Source of the DNA: Candidatus Melainabacteria bacterium | GTDB taxonomy: Bacteria; Cyanobacteriota; Vampirovibrionia; Obscuribacterales; Obscuribacteraceae | Length of the DNA stretch: 64,000 bases | Assembly: GCA_003963305.1 (NCBI GenBank) | Contig: RXJR01000005.1 | Location: forward strand, 62,001-126,000 | Direction: 5' to 3' | Part shown: piece after piece, positions 54,415 through 63,900 of the stretch | How the letters are laid out: every line of letters starts with the position of its first letter | Numbering within the stretch: position 1 is the first letter of the stretch | Position numbers and translations under genes: made by a program | The notes under the pieces: model-generated | Database searches by the model: none | Told to the model about the DNA's origin: nothing | Seen by the model: the letters and a program-made list of their open reading frames with translations, nothing else

Positions 54415-54891
54415 TTACTTTGCACCATCAGCAGTGCCGGCATCAACAGTCTTATCCAACTCTCGATGCTGTTTTACAACCTTATAGTCAGGATATGATG
54501 CAGCCAGCTCATCGGCAAGCTTTTCTACAAGCGTGGCGGAGCGATGCTGTCCACCTGTGCAACCAAATGCAATGACAAACTGGCCAACCTTCAGCTCTGC
54601 CATTTTCGGCAGCACTTTTGCCAGCAGACCCTTCATCGACTCGAGAAAGTCCTGCGCCAGCTCCTGCTCGAGCACATACTGCTGAACGGCATTATCTCGG
54701 CCGGTCAGCGGTCGCAACTCTTCTACCCAATAGGGATTCTTCAAGAAGCGCACATCGAAGACGATATTGGCGAGCGGAGGTGGTCCCTGCTTATACCCGA
54801 AGGACGTAATGATGATTTGCAAACCATCTTCCTTACTTTTGCTGGAAGACGTTTTTCGATTTTCCAGTTCTTTAGTTGATTTTGATGACAT
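54415..54891 (-). CDS. Stand-alone RapZ C-terminal domain protein
   Basis: A 158-residue protein that matches only the C-terminal half of RapZ/YvcJ: IIITSFGYKQGPPPLANIVF, DVRFLKNPYWVEELRPLTG and the signature FVIAFGCTGGQHRSATLVEKL with HREL near the end. In E. coli that half binds the small RNA GlmZ and the metabolite glucosamine-6-phosphate. The N-terminal P-loop ATPase domain of RapZ is absent; in its place is a Lys/Ser tail of about 25 residues. It sits just before yvcK, as yvcJ does in Bacillus. A glucosamine-phosphate sensing role is plausible by family. Confidence 0.88.
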   Translation of the reverse strand: MSSKSTKELENRKTSSSKSKEDGLQIIITSFGYKQGPPPLANIVFDVRFLKNPYWVEELRPLTGRDNAVQQYVLEQELAQDFLESMKGLLAKVLPKMAELKVGQFVIAFGCTGGQHRSATLVEKLADELAASYPDYKVVKQHRELDKTVDAGTADGAK

Positions 54892-54928
54892 GGTCGCAGT
54901 ATAGGCTCACTTACAGGCTATTGCAAAT

Positions 54929-55297
54929 TCAGACTTTAGAGTGTTCATCACTTAAATTATACGAATGTTGTGCGCCAATATCGTTTAAAAATTCCAGTAA
55001 GCCGCCGCCTTTGATGGATTTTTCAATGTCATGCGCGGAACAAGCTTCAATCACCCAACCGTTTGGTGCGGTCAAACTGATCAAAGAGAAACCACAGATA
55101 TGGCAGACGCGGTCTGGGATGCGGGCTTGTGAAAGCCCCTTCAAATCTTGATTGAAGTAGCGATTAACGTACAAATCCGGCTCGAGCTTCTGCAGCTTGC
55201 GTTTCCAACCCAGCATGATATGGGTCAAGCCTGAGAGTGTGTCACTTCCATTGAATGGGAATGGCACAAAAGCTTTTCGACTTTTATCAGCACACAC
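54929..55297 (-). CDS. Hypothetical protein, 122 aa
   Basis: It starts at GTG 55297, three bases from the stop of def, so coupling is likely. No membrane segment or signal peptide. It contains a CHICGF pair and one further Cys (EACSAHD), which could bind a metal, but no established family is recognised. Middle region LVRYFNQDLKG-like (LYVNRYFNQDLKGLS). Its position between def and rapZ-C suggests an operon housekeeping or nucleic-acid role; this is not supported further. Confidence 0.75.
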   Translation of the reverse strand: MCADKSRKAFVPFPFNGSDTLSGLTHIMLGWKRKLQKLEPDLYVNRYFNQDLKGLSQARIPDRVCHICGFSLISLTAPNGWVIEACSAHDIEKSIKGGGLLEFLNDIGAQHSYNLSDEHSKV

Positions 55298-55299
55298 GA

Positions 55300-55893
55300 C
55301 TAACCGACTACAGGCTGTTGTTGTGATTGTTTCGTTGAGATGATGTGCCCGCTCGATGCGGCAATTTTGTCTTGCAGCTTTTCAATGTCACCATCAGCGA
55401 ATCCATGTTTGGTCATCTCGAGATCTCGGACAAGGTTATTCACAGCCTTGTTGATGAACAGCTCGCCATCGAGATGGTCGATCTCATGTTGTATAGCGCG
55501 GCAGAGCAAATCGCCCTCCGCCTCCAATTTCTGGTCGCGTCCCTGCACGTTTTGATAGCGAACAACAATCTTGTTGGCTCTCTTTACTTCAAAATAGACA
55601 CCGGGAAAACTCAGACAACCTTCCAAACCGACCAGCTCGCCTTCTTTGTGCACGATCACCGGGTTAATGAATACGATTGGTTTTCGCTTTTCATCTTCTC
55701 CGGCTACGTCGATAACCATGAGCCGCTTGGAAACGCCGACTTGCGGAGCAGCCAGTCCGACGCCATCGTTTTCGTACATCGTGTCCAACATGTCTTGAGC
55801 CAACTTGCGGGTCGAAGCATCAAAACTGCTAATTTTCTTGGCCGGGGTTTTGAGAACCTCATCAGGAAAGTATCTCAGCTGCAGTTTGGACAT
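55300..55893 (-). CDS. def: Peptide deformylase
   Basis: A 197-residue metal hydrolase removing the formyl group from new proteins. The three motifs are complete: GVGLAAPQVGV, EGCLSFPG and the metal-binding QHEIDHLDG. The start at ATG 55893 is set by a very strong AAAGGAGG eight bases upstream. The C-terminal tail after ~170 is extended (Ser/Gln-rich). It heads the def / unknown / RapZ-C-like / YvcK / flavin reductase run. Confidence 0.96.
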   Translation of the reverse strand: MSKLQLRYFPDEVLKTPAKKISSFDASTRKLAQDMLDTMYENDGVGLAAPQVGVSKRLMVIDVAGEDEKRKPIVFINPVIVHKEGELVGLEGCLSFPGVYFEVKRANKIVVRYQNVQGRDQKLEAEGDLLCRAIQHEIDHLDGELFINKAVNNLVRDLEMTKHGFADGDIEKLQDKIAASSGHIISTKQSQQQPVVG

Positions 55894-56094
55894 TTCGAAA
55901 TTCCTCCTTTCGTGCCCAGAACCTAGATCTCATGGGCTTCTTCGCCGATATTACCATAGACTTGCCAAGATTACACTGCCCACTCTCTAATGCTCGAGCG
56001 CGGCAAGCGTCTGCCGGGTAGAATTATGGCCGGTACCTGGTAAACAGGATCGGGAATGTTGCGCAATTGTGCGAAATAAGCAGTAGAGGAAACG

Positions 56095-56868
56095 ATGTTG
56101 AAATACAAGACCGTTCAAAGACTCGTCTGGGGCCTGCTTCTGGGATTGTCAGCGAGCACGACCTGGTCCGCAGCTGCTCTGGCAGATTCGCTACCGGCAC
56201 CTCGCAGACACGCCTTCGTCGCATCCGACAGAACCCGCCTGATGGCGGAAATCTACTCCGCTCCCGGCGACAAGGCGCATCCATGCGTTATCCTCGTTCA
56301 CCAGCTAGGACGAACAAACGCTGACATGAAACCACTGGTTGCACCGCTTGTAGCGGAGGGCTTCACAGTAGTTAACCTTGACATGCGAGGGCACGGTGCA
56401 TCGCAGAGCCGGCTTACAGGCGGCAATTTTCCATACACCAAATTCACTAACGCAGACTGGCAACAACTGCCGTTCGACTTGCGAGTCGTATTGAAAAACA
56501 TGGTCACGGTACCAAACATCGACGTACAAAAATTTGCTCTGGTGGGCGCCTCAATCGGAGCTAATGCCTCGATTATTCAAGCCCGATTGGCCTCCAATGT
56601 TGAGGCGGTAGTGATGCTCTCTCCGGGAGTGGATTTCCACGGGCTGAAGCCAGCCGAGTCGATGGCGGGCTATCACAAACCAGTCTTGTTGGTCGCCGCC
56701 AAAGACGATACTTATTCGGCCGAATCTGCCACCCAGTTGAGTAAGATGAACAAAAAATCGAGCCTGGACATTCTTCCACAGGGCGGGCACGGCTCTCAAA
56801 TGTTCGCAGCCCATCCTGAACTAGCCAAACAAATCGCAACATGGCTGCACAAAGCGATGTCTAAATAA
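56095..56868 (+). CDS. Secreted alpha/beta hydrolase
   Basis: A 257-residue protein with a signal peptide (VWGLLLGLSASTTWSAAALA, cut before DSLPA). The hydrolase fold shows HQLGRTNADM for the oxyanion side, the nucleophile in LVGASIGANAS, the acid in LLVAAKDDTYS and the His in PQGGHGSQMF. This layout resembles dienelactone hydrolase/serine aminopeptidase-like enzymes. The substrate cannot be told. The ATG at 56095 has AGAGGA. Its stop TAA overlaps the next gene's ATG (TAATG). Confidence 0.85.
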   Translation: MLKYKTVQRLVWGLLLGLSASTTWSAAALADSLPAPRRHAFVASDRTRLMAEIYSAPGDKAHPCVILVHQLGRTNADMKPLVAPLVAEGFTVVNLDMRGHGASQSRLTGGNFPYTKFTNADWQQLPFDLRVVLKNMVTVPNIDVQKFALVGASIGANASIIQARLASNVEAVVMLSPGVDFHGLKPAESMAGYHKPVLLVAAKDDTYSAESATQLSKMNKKSSLDILPQGGHGSQMFAAHPELAKQIATWLHKAMSK

Positions 56869-57929
56869 TGCAAAACAGACGTTTATCGGCGGCGATTGCC
56901 GCACTAATATTTAGTTCCTCGAACGGCTGTGCAATAGCAGCCGATTGGGGCTATGACGAAAGCAAACAACCGACAGAGCTTAAAGCATCGCCCGCCAAGT
57001 CACTTCAGCCGCGTTCCGGCAACCCGTTCGCTCGTACAGCCGCACCAAAAGCGGTGCCAAAGGCGGAGAGCGCCTCGCCAGAAACTCTCGAAGGAGCTTC
57101 TGCAGGCAGTGCACAAGCACTCGTACCACTGAAAGCATCGCCAGCAGCTTTGACCGCCCCAGCTAAGCCGACCGCGCACCCGCCAGCGAAGCCATCCTCA
57201 ACTAAGTCCACAGCCAGGGGCAGCACGCCCACACCGACAGCAAAGTCCCGGGCGGCAGTTTCACCGGGGAAAAGTAATGGCGCAATTGAAGATTGGATTG
57301 AACTGTTTGAGCTTGTCTCGAAAGAGCAAGTTACAGCGGAGCAAAAAGCCAGATACAGAGAAGCTCTTGCACACAAACTGACAACCGAGCGCGGCGCGGA
57401 AGTATCACAAATAACCACCTTCTGGCCGGAAGTGCGCGGCAGAATCAAAAACAATGAAGACGAGAAAACCGCCTTTGCCTCCCTCTTCAGAGCCCTGTTG
57501 CGCTTTGTACTGAAATCTAAAAATGTGACGGAAGATGATTCAACCATCCTGAGCGAACTACTGGGTCCCGAAAGAATTTCGGTCCCCGGAGATCCACCTC
57601 TCACGGAAGATTCAGTTGATGCATACGGCGACATGGCTTGCTTCATGTATGAACAGTCGCACCCTGGCAAATCAGTTGACGCTATCGACAACAGAACAGT
57701 TTTTGCCTCGGTAATTGCCCGCAAGTATTCCGAGGCACCAACTGAGAAAGATAAGCGGGCCATGTCCAATTTTTCGTTGAGTTGGGCCAAGTTCAAAGTG
57801 ATGTGGTTGGCCGCTAATGAAAGCGATCGCAAGCAGCTGTACGAACAAATTGCCATGGGCAAGCCACCCGCCAGCGATATCAAAGATCCGTTAGTGACGG
57901 CAATTTTCGCCAATGGACCCTGGCGCTGA
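56868..57929 (+). CDS. Secreted hypothetical protein, 353 aa
   Basis: The ATG at 56868 overlaps the preceding stop by one base, so translation is coupled to the hydrolase. A signal peptide (RLSAAIAALIFSSSNGCAIA, cut before ADWGY) is followed by a long Ala/Pro/Ser/Thr/Lys linker (~25-135). A helical domain follows (~140-353) with EDWIELFELVSKEQVTAEQK, FWPEVRGRIKNNEDEKTAFA and, at the end, WAKFKVMWLAANESDRKQLY. I recognise no family. A large minus-strand frame covers the same bases but lacks a signal or any coupling, so the plus strand is preferred. Confidence 0.7.
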   Translation: MQNRRLSAAIAALIFSSSNGCAIAADWGYDESKQPTELKASPAKSLQPRSGNPFARTAAPKAVPKAESASPETLEGASAGSAQALVPLKASPAALTAPAKPTAHPPAKPSSTKSTARGSTPTPTAKSRAAVSPGKSNGAIEDWIELFELVSKEQVTAEQKARYREALAHKLTTERGAEVSQITTFWPEVRGRIKNNEDEKTAFASLFRALLRFVLKSKNVTEDDSTILSELLGPERISVPGDPPLTEDSVDAYGDMACFMYEQSHPGKSVDAIDNRTVFASVIARKYSEAPTEKDKRAMSNFSLSWAKFKVMWLAANESDRKQLYEQIAMGKPPASDIKDPLVTAIFANGPWR

Positions 57930-58028
57930 TTCACTAACAGTTCGCTCGCTATCAGTTTTTTTATCAAATTCTGGCAAAGCGCAATCTCAACCAAACCATC
58001 TCGGGGCTGGACTCAACTGGCGGCGAAA

Positions 58029-58607
58029 TTATTTCAACTTGATCTGCAAACCCACACAACTGAGCCATACTTGCCCGGCACAAGCGGCAAACTGCTGATT
58101 TACCAGACCGAGAAGATCGCGATATGTGCGAGCCAATTTATGTTGAGGCACTATACCCCAACCCACCTCATTGGTGACAACTATAAAATGCGTCGTCGGT
58201 TTGGACTTCATCGACTCCAACAAATCGGCGGCTGCAGTAAAAATTGCCGCTTCCAACTCGGGCAGAGCAACTGACTTCTCATCCAGCGAAAGAAGCATAT
58301 TCGAGACATATAGAGACAGGCAATCGACAAGGCACACCGAGGTAATTTCGGGAATCTCGGAAACAGCGCGATGAACCGCCAACGGCACTTCAATTGTCTT
58401 CCAGGACTGCGGACGACGGGCACGATGTCGTTTTATTCTCTCGACTGCCTCAGTATCTTCGGCAATTTCCTCCATAGTGGCGACGTATAGAACCGGGCCG
58501 CCATCAGCGTTTGCCAGCGACTCGGCGAATGCAGACTTGCCGGAACGCGCACCGCCCGTGATGAGCGTCAAATTCTTGACATCAAGCAACGGACTCACAG
58601 TTTCCAC
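58029..58607 (-). CDS. cobU: Adenosylcobinamide kinase / guanylyltransferase
   Basis: A 192-residue CobU/CobP enzyme that phosphorylates adenosylcobinamide and transfers GMP to it, a late step in cobalamin synthesis. The P-loop is LITGGARSGKSAFAESLA. The CobU-specific RIKRHRARRPQSWKTIE and VTNEVGWGIVPQHKLAR stand further on, and LVNQQFAACAGQVWLSCVGL is the C-terminal family end. No other cobalamin gene is near, which suits salvage of cobinamide or a scattered pathway. Confidence 0.93.
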   Translation of the reverse strand: METVSPLLDVKNLTLITGGARSGKSAFAESLANADGGPVLYVATMEEIAEDTEAVERIKRHRARRPQSWKTIEVPLAVHRAVSEIPEITSVCLVDCLSLYVSNMLLSLDEKSVALPELEAAIFTAAADLLESMKSKPTTHFIVVTNEVGWGIVPQHKLARTYRDLLGLVNQQFAACAGQVWLSCVGLQIKLK

Positions 58608-58687
58608 TTTCTGATCACTCCAAAACCTTGCCTAAGCTGCATGAAAAGCCTATTCTATAAGTCGAGTCTGGGGAATTCAAACAGAAT

Positions 58688-59344
58688 ATGCCAAAAAAGA
58701 CCATCAAACAAGTCGCTACCGACAGCAATGAGTATGCAGCAATCGGCGACCGTGCCGTGTTGGAGATGTACCAGGCATTCATGGCCGGCTATGTCAAAAG
58801 GATAAATGATGCTACCTTCGGAGTCACCATAGGTGGAGTCAGGATCGGATCAGCAAAATATACGCGATTGGCACAAATAAATTTACGCAGCCGAGTGATC
58901 ACATTCTCACGCTTCGCCGTCGAAAATGTTCCCGAAAGAGGCAGACGCTATCTTGTGCTTCACGAACTCGCACACGTCAAGGAATTCAATCACAATTCGA
59001 AATTCTGGGCACACGTAGAACGCTTTGAGCCTGAATACAGAAAAGTGGGTAAGGCATTGCAGTCGGCTTTTTCAAAGAATGTCAGAGAAGAGCAACAAAA
59101 GAGGGTTCTCGAACTCCTTAAAAATCCAGTCGACGGACAGCTCGAGACATCAGCGAAGATTCTCGGCGCCCGATTGATGAACAACAGAACCATCGAATCG
59201 CTCCTCCTTACCTCTCGATCTGAGGAATATTTGGGCGAAGAAGAAGCGGGCGAGAGTTACGAATGTATGGAAGACGAATTCAGCCTGTGGGACGACAGCC
59301 ACCACGGCACCATAAATGGTGGCTCAGACGATGATCAGGAGTGA
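58688..59344 (+). CDS. YgjP-like metallopeptidase (DUF45)
   Basis: A 218-residue protein with the zinc protease motif HELAHVKEFNHNSKFW: H-E-x-x-H with a further His, the YgjP/M48-like pattern. It is preceded by a beta-rich part with RLAQINLRSRVITFSRFAVE. The C-terminal ~70 residues are acidic and variable (EEEAGESYECMEDEFSLWDD). In other bacteria YgjP-like genes are of unknown function and sometimes accompany type I restriction systems; none is here. Cytoplasmic. Starts at ATG 58688 with only a weak ribosome binding site. Confidence 0.85.
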   Translation: MPKKTIKQVATDSNEYAAIGDRAVLEMYQAFMAGYVKRINDATFGVTIGGVRIGSAKYTRLAQINLRSRVITFSRFAVENVPERGRRYLVLHELAHVKEFNHNSKFWAHVERFEPEYRKVGKALQSAFSKNVREEQQKRVLELLKNPVDGQLETSAKILGARLMNNRTIESLLLTSRSEEYLGEEEAGESYECMEDEFSLWDDSHHGTINGGSDDDQE

Positions 59345-59674
59345 TCGCTGAAGACGGCGTGGAGCACAGGCACACGAAGCATTGAGATCAGATTAGCAAC
59401 TGGCTCGAATACTCAAGAGGTGTTTATAGCCAACTCGACTATTGTAAACAAACGATTGCAATAAACATAATGTCACCCTTTGAATCATGGAAAAGCATAT
59501 GAAGACTCGTTCTTTGAAGTTTATGCGCGAACAATTGTTAGGGGAATCTGTTTTTTTCTTATCATGGATAGTAATAACTTGTTAGAATGTCCACTGCTCG
59601 AGGGGACAGCCCCCTGATGGAAAGTGGGCGGCTTTCCAGCCAAGTGGTACCAAGCGCCCGAGTGTGATTAGACT
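59345..59674. other. Gene-free stretch and fabF leader
   Basis: A 330-base gap. The first ~230 bases are A/T-rich with no gene. The last 75 bases before fabF are G/C-rich and strongly structured (see 59601-59659). No clear sigma-70 promoter is visible; TTGTTA near 59578-59583 is a weak -35 candidate only. No strong ribosome binding site stands directly before the fabF ATG. Confidence 0.55.
59601..59659 (+). promoter_or_regulatory. Structured fabF leader with possible pseudoknot
   Basis: Hairpin one is AGGGG-ACAGC-CCCCT (59601-59615). Hairpin two is GGAAAG-TGGGCGG-CTTTCC (59619-59637). The loop bases GGGCG of hairpin two (59626-59630) are complementary to CGCCC at 59655-59659, 16 bases before the start codon. 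An alternative stem GGCT-TTCC-AGCC (59630-59641) would compete with hairpin two. I recognise no known riboswitch class. Confidence 0.4.
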
Positions 59675-60937
59675 ATGAGCCGAAGAGTTGTCGTAACCGG
59701 AATTGGCGCTGTTACGCCGATTGGTACTGGACGAGAAGACCTGTGGAAAGCGATGCTGCGAGGAGACAGCGGCGTCGGTTACATCACCCAGTTCGACGCA
59801 GAAGCAGTCGGCCTGACGGTCAAGATCGCCGCGGAAGTCAAAGGTTTCAACATCCAGGATTTCTACACCGATGCTCGCCAGGTCGGCTCGATGTTGAAAG
59901 AGATGGACAGAGTAACGCTGTTCAGCATGGCAGCTGCCAAGCTCGCCCTTGCCGATGCAAACTTGAATATCCGTGAGACGGATGCAGAACGGGTCGGTAC
60001 ATTCATTGGAACAGGAGTCGGTGGCATCATTACGACCACTGAAGACCATATCAAACTGATGCAAGGCGGGCCAAAGAAGATTGGCATTCGTTCAATCATC
60101 AAATTGATGCCCAATGCTCCTTCCGGCCAGGTTGCCATCGCCCACGGTGCCAAAGGTCGAGCCAAGAGCGACGCTACTGCTTGCGCAAGTGGCTTAGACT
60201 CACTGTTCGACGCCTTCATGTATATCAGAGACAATCGCGCCGATGTAATGATTTCAGGTGGCAGCGAGGCCTGCTTGAACTCCTTCACTGTCGCCTCCTT
60301 CAACAACATGATGGCTTTGTCCCGCCGCAATGACGCGCCAAAAGAAGCAAGCCGCCCATTTTCAGTCGACCGGGACGGTTTCGTAATCGGCGAAGGTTCA
60401 GTGATTTTGATTCTCGAAGAACTGGAACACGCGCTGCGTCGCAACGCCACAATCTACGCCGAGATAGTGGGTGGGGGTGCAACCTGTGATGCGTCACACA
60501 TAGTAGCACCAGAAGAGACAGGAGACGGAGCCGCACGTGCCATACGCGAGGCCCTGCGTGATGCACAGCTGTCACCGACAGACATCGATTACATCAATGC
60601 TCACGGCACATCGACCTTGCTCAACGATGAGCGCGAAACGATGGCAATCAAATCAGTGTTCAAAGAACATGCTTACAAACTGGCAATCTCGAGCACGAAA
60701 TCAATGGTCGGTCACCTGCTCGGCGGAGCCGGTGCAATCGGCGCGGCTGCCACAGCCCTCTCGTTGCATCACCAGCAATTGCATCCGACCATTAACCTGC
60801 ACAATCCCGACCCGAAATGCGACCTGGATTTCATTCCCAACGTCTGTCGTGAAGCCAAGGTTGATTACGCGCTAACCGAAGCGCTGGGCTTTGGCGGACA
60901 CAACACAGTGCTGGCGATGAAACGTTTCGTCGCTTGA
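59675..60937 (+). CDS. fabF: Beta-ketoacyl-ACP synthase II
   Basis: A 420-residue condensing enzyme that extends acyl-ACP in fatty acid synthesis. The start is ATG 59675 (SRRVVVTGIGAVTPIGTGRE). The catalytic Cys is in DATACASGLDS, the two His in NAHGTSTLLND and SMVGHLLGGAGA, and the Lys in KSMVGH. Length and motif order are standard. It is not in a fab cluster; no acpP or other fab gene is beside it. Confidence 0.96.
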   Translation: MSRRVVVTGIGAVTPIGTGREDLWKAMLRGDSGVGYITQFDAEAVGLTVKIAAEVKGFNIQDFYTDARQVGSMLKEMDRVTLFSMAAAKLALADANLNIRETDAERVGTFIGTGVGGIITTTEDHIKLMQGGPKKIGIRSIIKLMPNAPSGQVAIAHGAKGRAKSDATACASGLDSLFDAFMYIRDNRADVMISGGSEACLNSFTVASFNNMMALSRRNDAPKEASRPFSVDRDGFVIGEGSVILILEELEHALRRNATIYAEIVGGGATCDASHIVAPEETGDGAARAIREALRDAQLSPTDIDYINAHGTSTLLNDERETMAIKSVFKEHAYKLAISSTKSMVGHLLGGAGAIGAAATALSLHHQQLHPTINLHNPDPKCDLDFIPNVCREAKVDYALTEALGFGGHNTVLAMKRFVA

Positions 60938-60988
60938 TCGACGACGATTGAACCGGCTCCACTTTCGCAGTAGATTGACGACCAGTCG

Positions 60989-63900
60989 CTAGACTTTGGC
61001 GAGGTTGTCGTCACCTTTCGTTGGTTGAGTATTCAGTGCAACAACTGCATTTGGATCGTTGGGATCTACTGCATTTGGATCATTTGCATTCTGGCTGAGA
61101 TTTTGTGCCAGATTGATCGCCCCCGCCTGATTGGTTGGAGCTGCGGCGCTGCCGGATCCGTCAATTCCAAGCTCTTCGTCCTTTTCGAGCTTGCTCAAAT
61201 CTTGATTGCCCTTGCCGCCTTCACTTGCTGCGACGCGATGACTACCGATTTGACTCCAGTCAACCGTAGTCCACGATTTAGACGCACCAGCTGCGCCACC
61301 AACAACACCCGGTCTGCCAGCCTTAGATGTGAATTGATTGGGGCTGTTCAGAAGCATTGCCTGATTGGAAATTTCCATAACGCGCGGAATCGGAAAGCGC
61401 ACTTGAGCAATCTTAGTCAAATCTTGCTCAGGAGTTGCGGCAATGCCACGGGCACGCGGAGTAATCTGAACCGAAGGTCTGGCTTCTTCAGCTACTACCG
61501 GTGGTGCACCGGGACCACGGTTGAAGCCCCACGGATTGCCGCCGTGCTGCTGCTTCCACCACCAGCTGGCGCCTGCAGTTGGGAAACTTCCGGCAGGAAT
61601 ATTGTTTGTCTCGTCAGCATGCAAGAACTTGGGAGTTCCGTAGACCTGCATTGCCGGAGACATCTTCACGTCTTGAGCATCATTCTTGAAGACGACTTGC
61701 TGCGAAGCGCGTACATAATTATCTCCAGTAGCTGAATCTGCGGCCTTCGGTGCGGCAGAAGCGTTATTTGCATTAGCAGGGTTCGCGGCATTAGTACTGC
61801 TGCTTGCTGCTGCCGTCTGATTCGTTCCTTGTGTTTGAGCCGCTCCAGAAGCACCTTTCACTTCAGTTGGTTTGACTTCAGCTTCTTTCTTCGACTGCTC
61901 ATTATTGCGGGTTTGTTCATCCTTACCTGCTTGTTCAGCTTTTCGTGCTTGAGCCTCGGCTTGCGCACTGAGCACATTGTCGCGAGCCATAGCAGCGATT
62001 TTGTTCAAGTTGTATGCGGCCACGCCATCGAGTGTCAAAATGCCACCGGTAGCCATAGCGATGTCAGCCAGGGTCTTCTTGAAGATCGGCTCGTTGACAG
62101 GCAATCCAAAGAGTTTGCCAGACTCGAACAGTTTTGTTTTAACAGTGTCTTCCAGATCGGTAAGCTTACGCTGGTTGCTCCAGAACTGTGCACGCTCGCT
62201 GATCAAGCCACTTACAGGTCCGTCACCCAGCTTCTCGATCGACTTGCCACTCAAGATAATGCGATCCGCAGCCGCGGTAGCAGTGGCTGCATCGGCACTC
62301 TGTGCCAGCTTGAGCAGCTCGCGACCAGGCGCTCTTGCCACTTCCGGATGAGCGAGAATGTTGGCGATAGCGTCAACACCGCTGATTTGCTGCTCCAGTT
62401 TGAGAAGGTGCGGTGCCACCACCGAGTCGCCAGGGACTATAGCCTTCATAACAGCTACATCGTGTTGAAGCTGTTCCAGACGAAGAGCTTGAACACGCGA
62501 ACCCAGACTGCCTTCTTGCAGTGAACCAAGTTGCTGTTGAATTTTTGCGCCCTGGTACTCGACTAAATCAATTGAGCTGGTTCTGGCGGCTACAGTCGAG
62601 CGATCGAGATCAGCAAGAGCCTGACGCACTTGAGCACCGGCAGACGTGCCCATCTCGCGCTCTACGGTGGCAATATCTTTAGCACGCAGAGAAAGTTGCT
62701 CGGTGCGATTCAAAACGTTAGCCGCACCAGATTCAGTGGCAGCGACACGAATGTTCTCCAGAGAGATACGCGCTGCATCTGTAGTAGCTTTGGCCTCGAG
62801 TGCGGAGACCTGGCGCACAACAGACTGTGACTGTTCGCTCACGTGAGCGACAGATCTGTCGACTGTCGCCATACGTTCGAACGTACCTGCTTCGTTCTCC
62901 AAACGAGCCACGCTGGTGCGCAACCCAGCCACTCTAGCCTCACCGACTTCGGCTTCGACCAGACGCAGATTCTTATTCATCTGGGCCAGTTGCTCGGTTC
63001 GTTCGCTGGCGGTGGCAGCTTTGAACGTGCTGGCACTGGTCTGCAATTCAGACAGAGCAGCTTCTGATTTGAGCGGAGCAGTCGATGTAGCCTTGAGCAA
63101 CGTCGCTTCTCTAGCGACATCATCGGCATGATAAGCGACTCTGGAAGAGACATTTTCGAATTGAGTGAGGCGCTCAGCTGCCTCAACATGCGGAGCCATA
63201 GACTCGACAGTCTTACTGATCTGAGTCGACCGGGCTGGGAATTCGGTTGCCACCTCAGTGGCCGATTTCTGCACAGCCGCATATGCTTCCGCCTTCTCAG
63301 TGGCGGTTGTTGCTTGCTTCATGCGAGCCGTCGCCGACTCCAATTCGCGAACTGATGCCGGCACTCGTCCTTCGACAGCCACATCCTGAGCCAGTGTTCT
63401 GGTTTGAGCACTGAGCGAGCTGATTCTTTCGTCCACCTGCGCGACAGCACTTTCGATTCTCTGCGCACGAGCAGCGGTCTCGACCGGGGCGCCGAGAGAT
63501 TCGACTGTTCGTGCAACCTGTGCACCTTCAGGAGAAAGTTCTTTAACCGCGCCGGCAGCCTTCTCCATTTTGGCGTAGGCTTCTGCCCGCTCAACTGCAT
63601 TTGTAGCTTGATTGAATTCTCTAGTTGCCGTACTGAGCTCGCGAACAGCAGGGTTTTCGGCAAACTTCGTCGAGAGCCGAGCCGTCTCCTGGGTGAGCTG
63701 GCTGGAGCGTTCGGCTATCTGAGTTGCCACCAGTTCAGTTTGTTCGACTTTCGCTGCCGTCTGAACCGGAGCGCGCAGCCCCTCAACGGTGGTCCGTAAA
63801 CTTGCACCGGCCTCTGGAATTTCATTGGCCACTCTCGCTGAAGCTCTCTCGACAGCACCAAGAGCCTGAGCTCTTTCTGTCGCGGTCGCCGCTTCATTGA

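Noticed and set aside
57005-57994. A 329-codon minus-strand frame opposite the secreted hypothetical gene.
   Set aside because: The plus-strand gene has a signal peptide and is coupled to the upstream hydrolase by TAATG. The minus frame has neither.
59863-60450. A 195-codon minus-strand frame inside fabF.
   Set aside because: fabF is unmistakable, and its codon structure leaves this antisense frame open.
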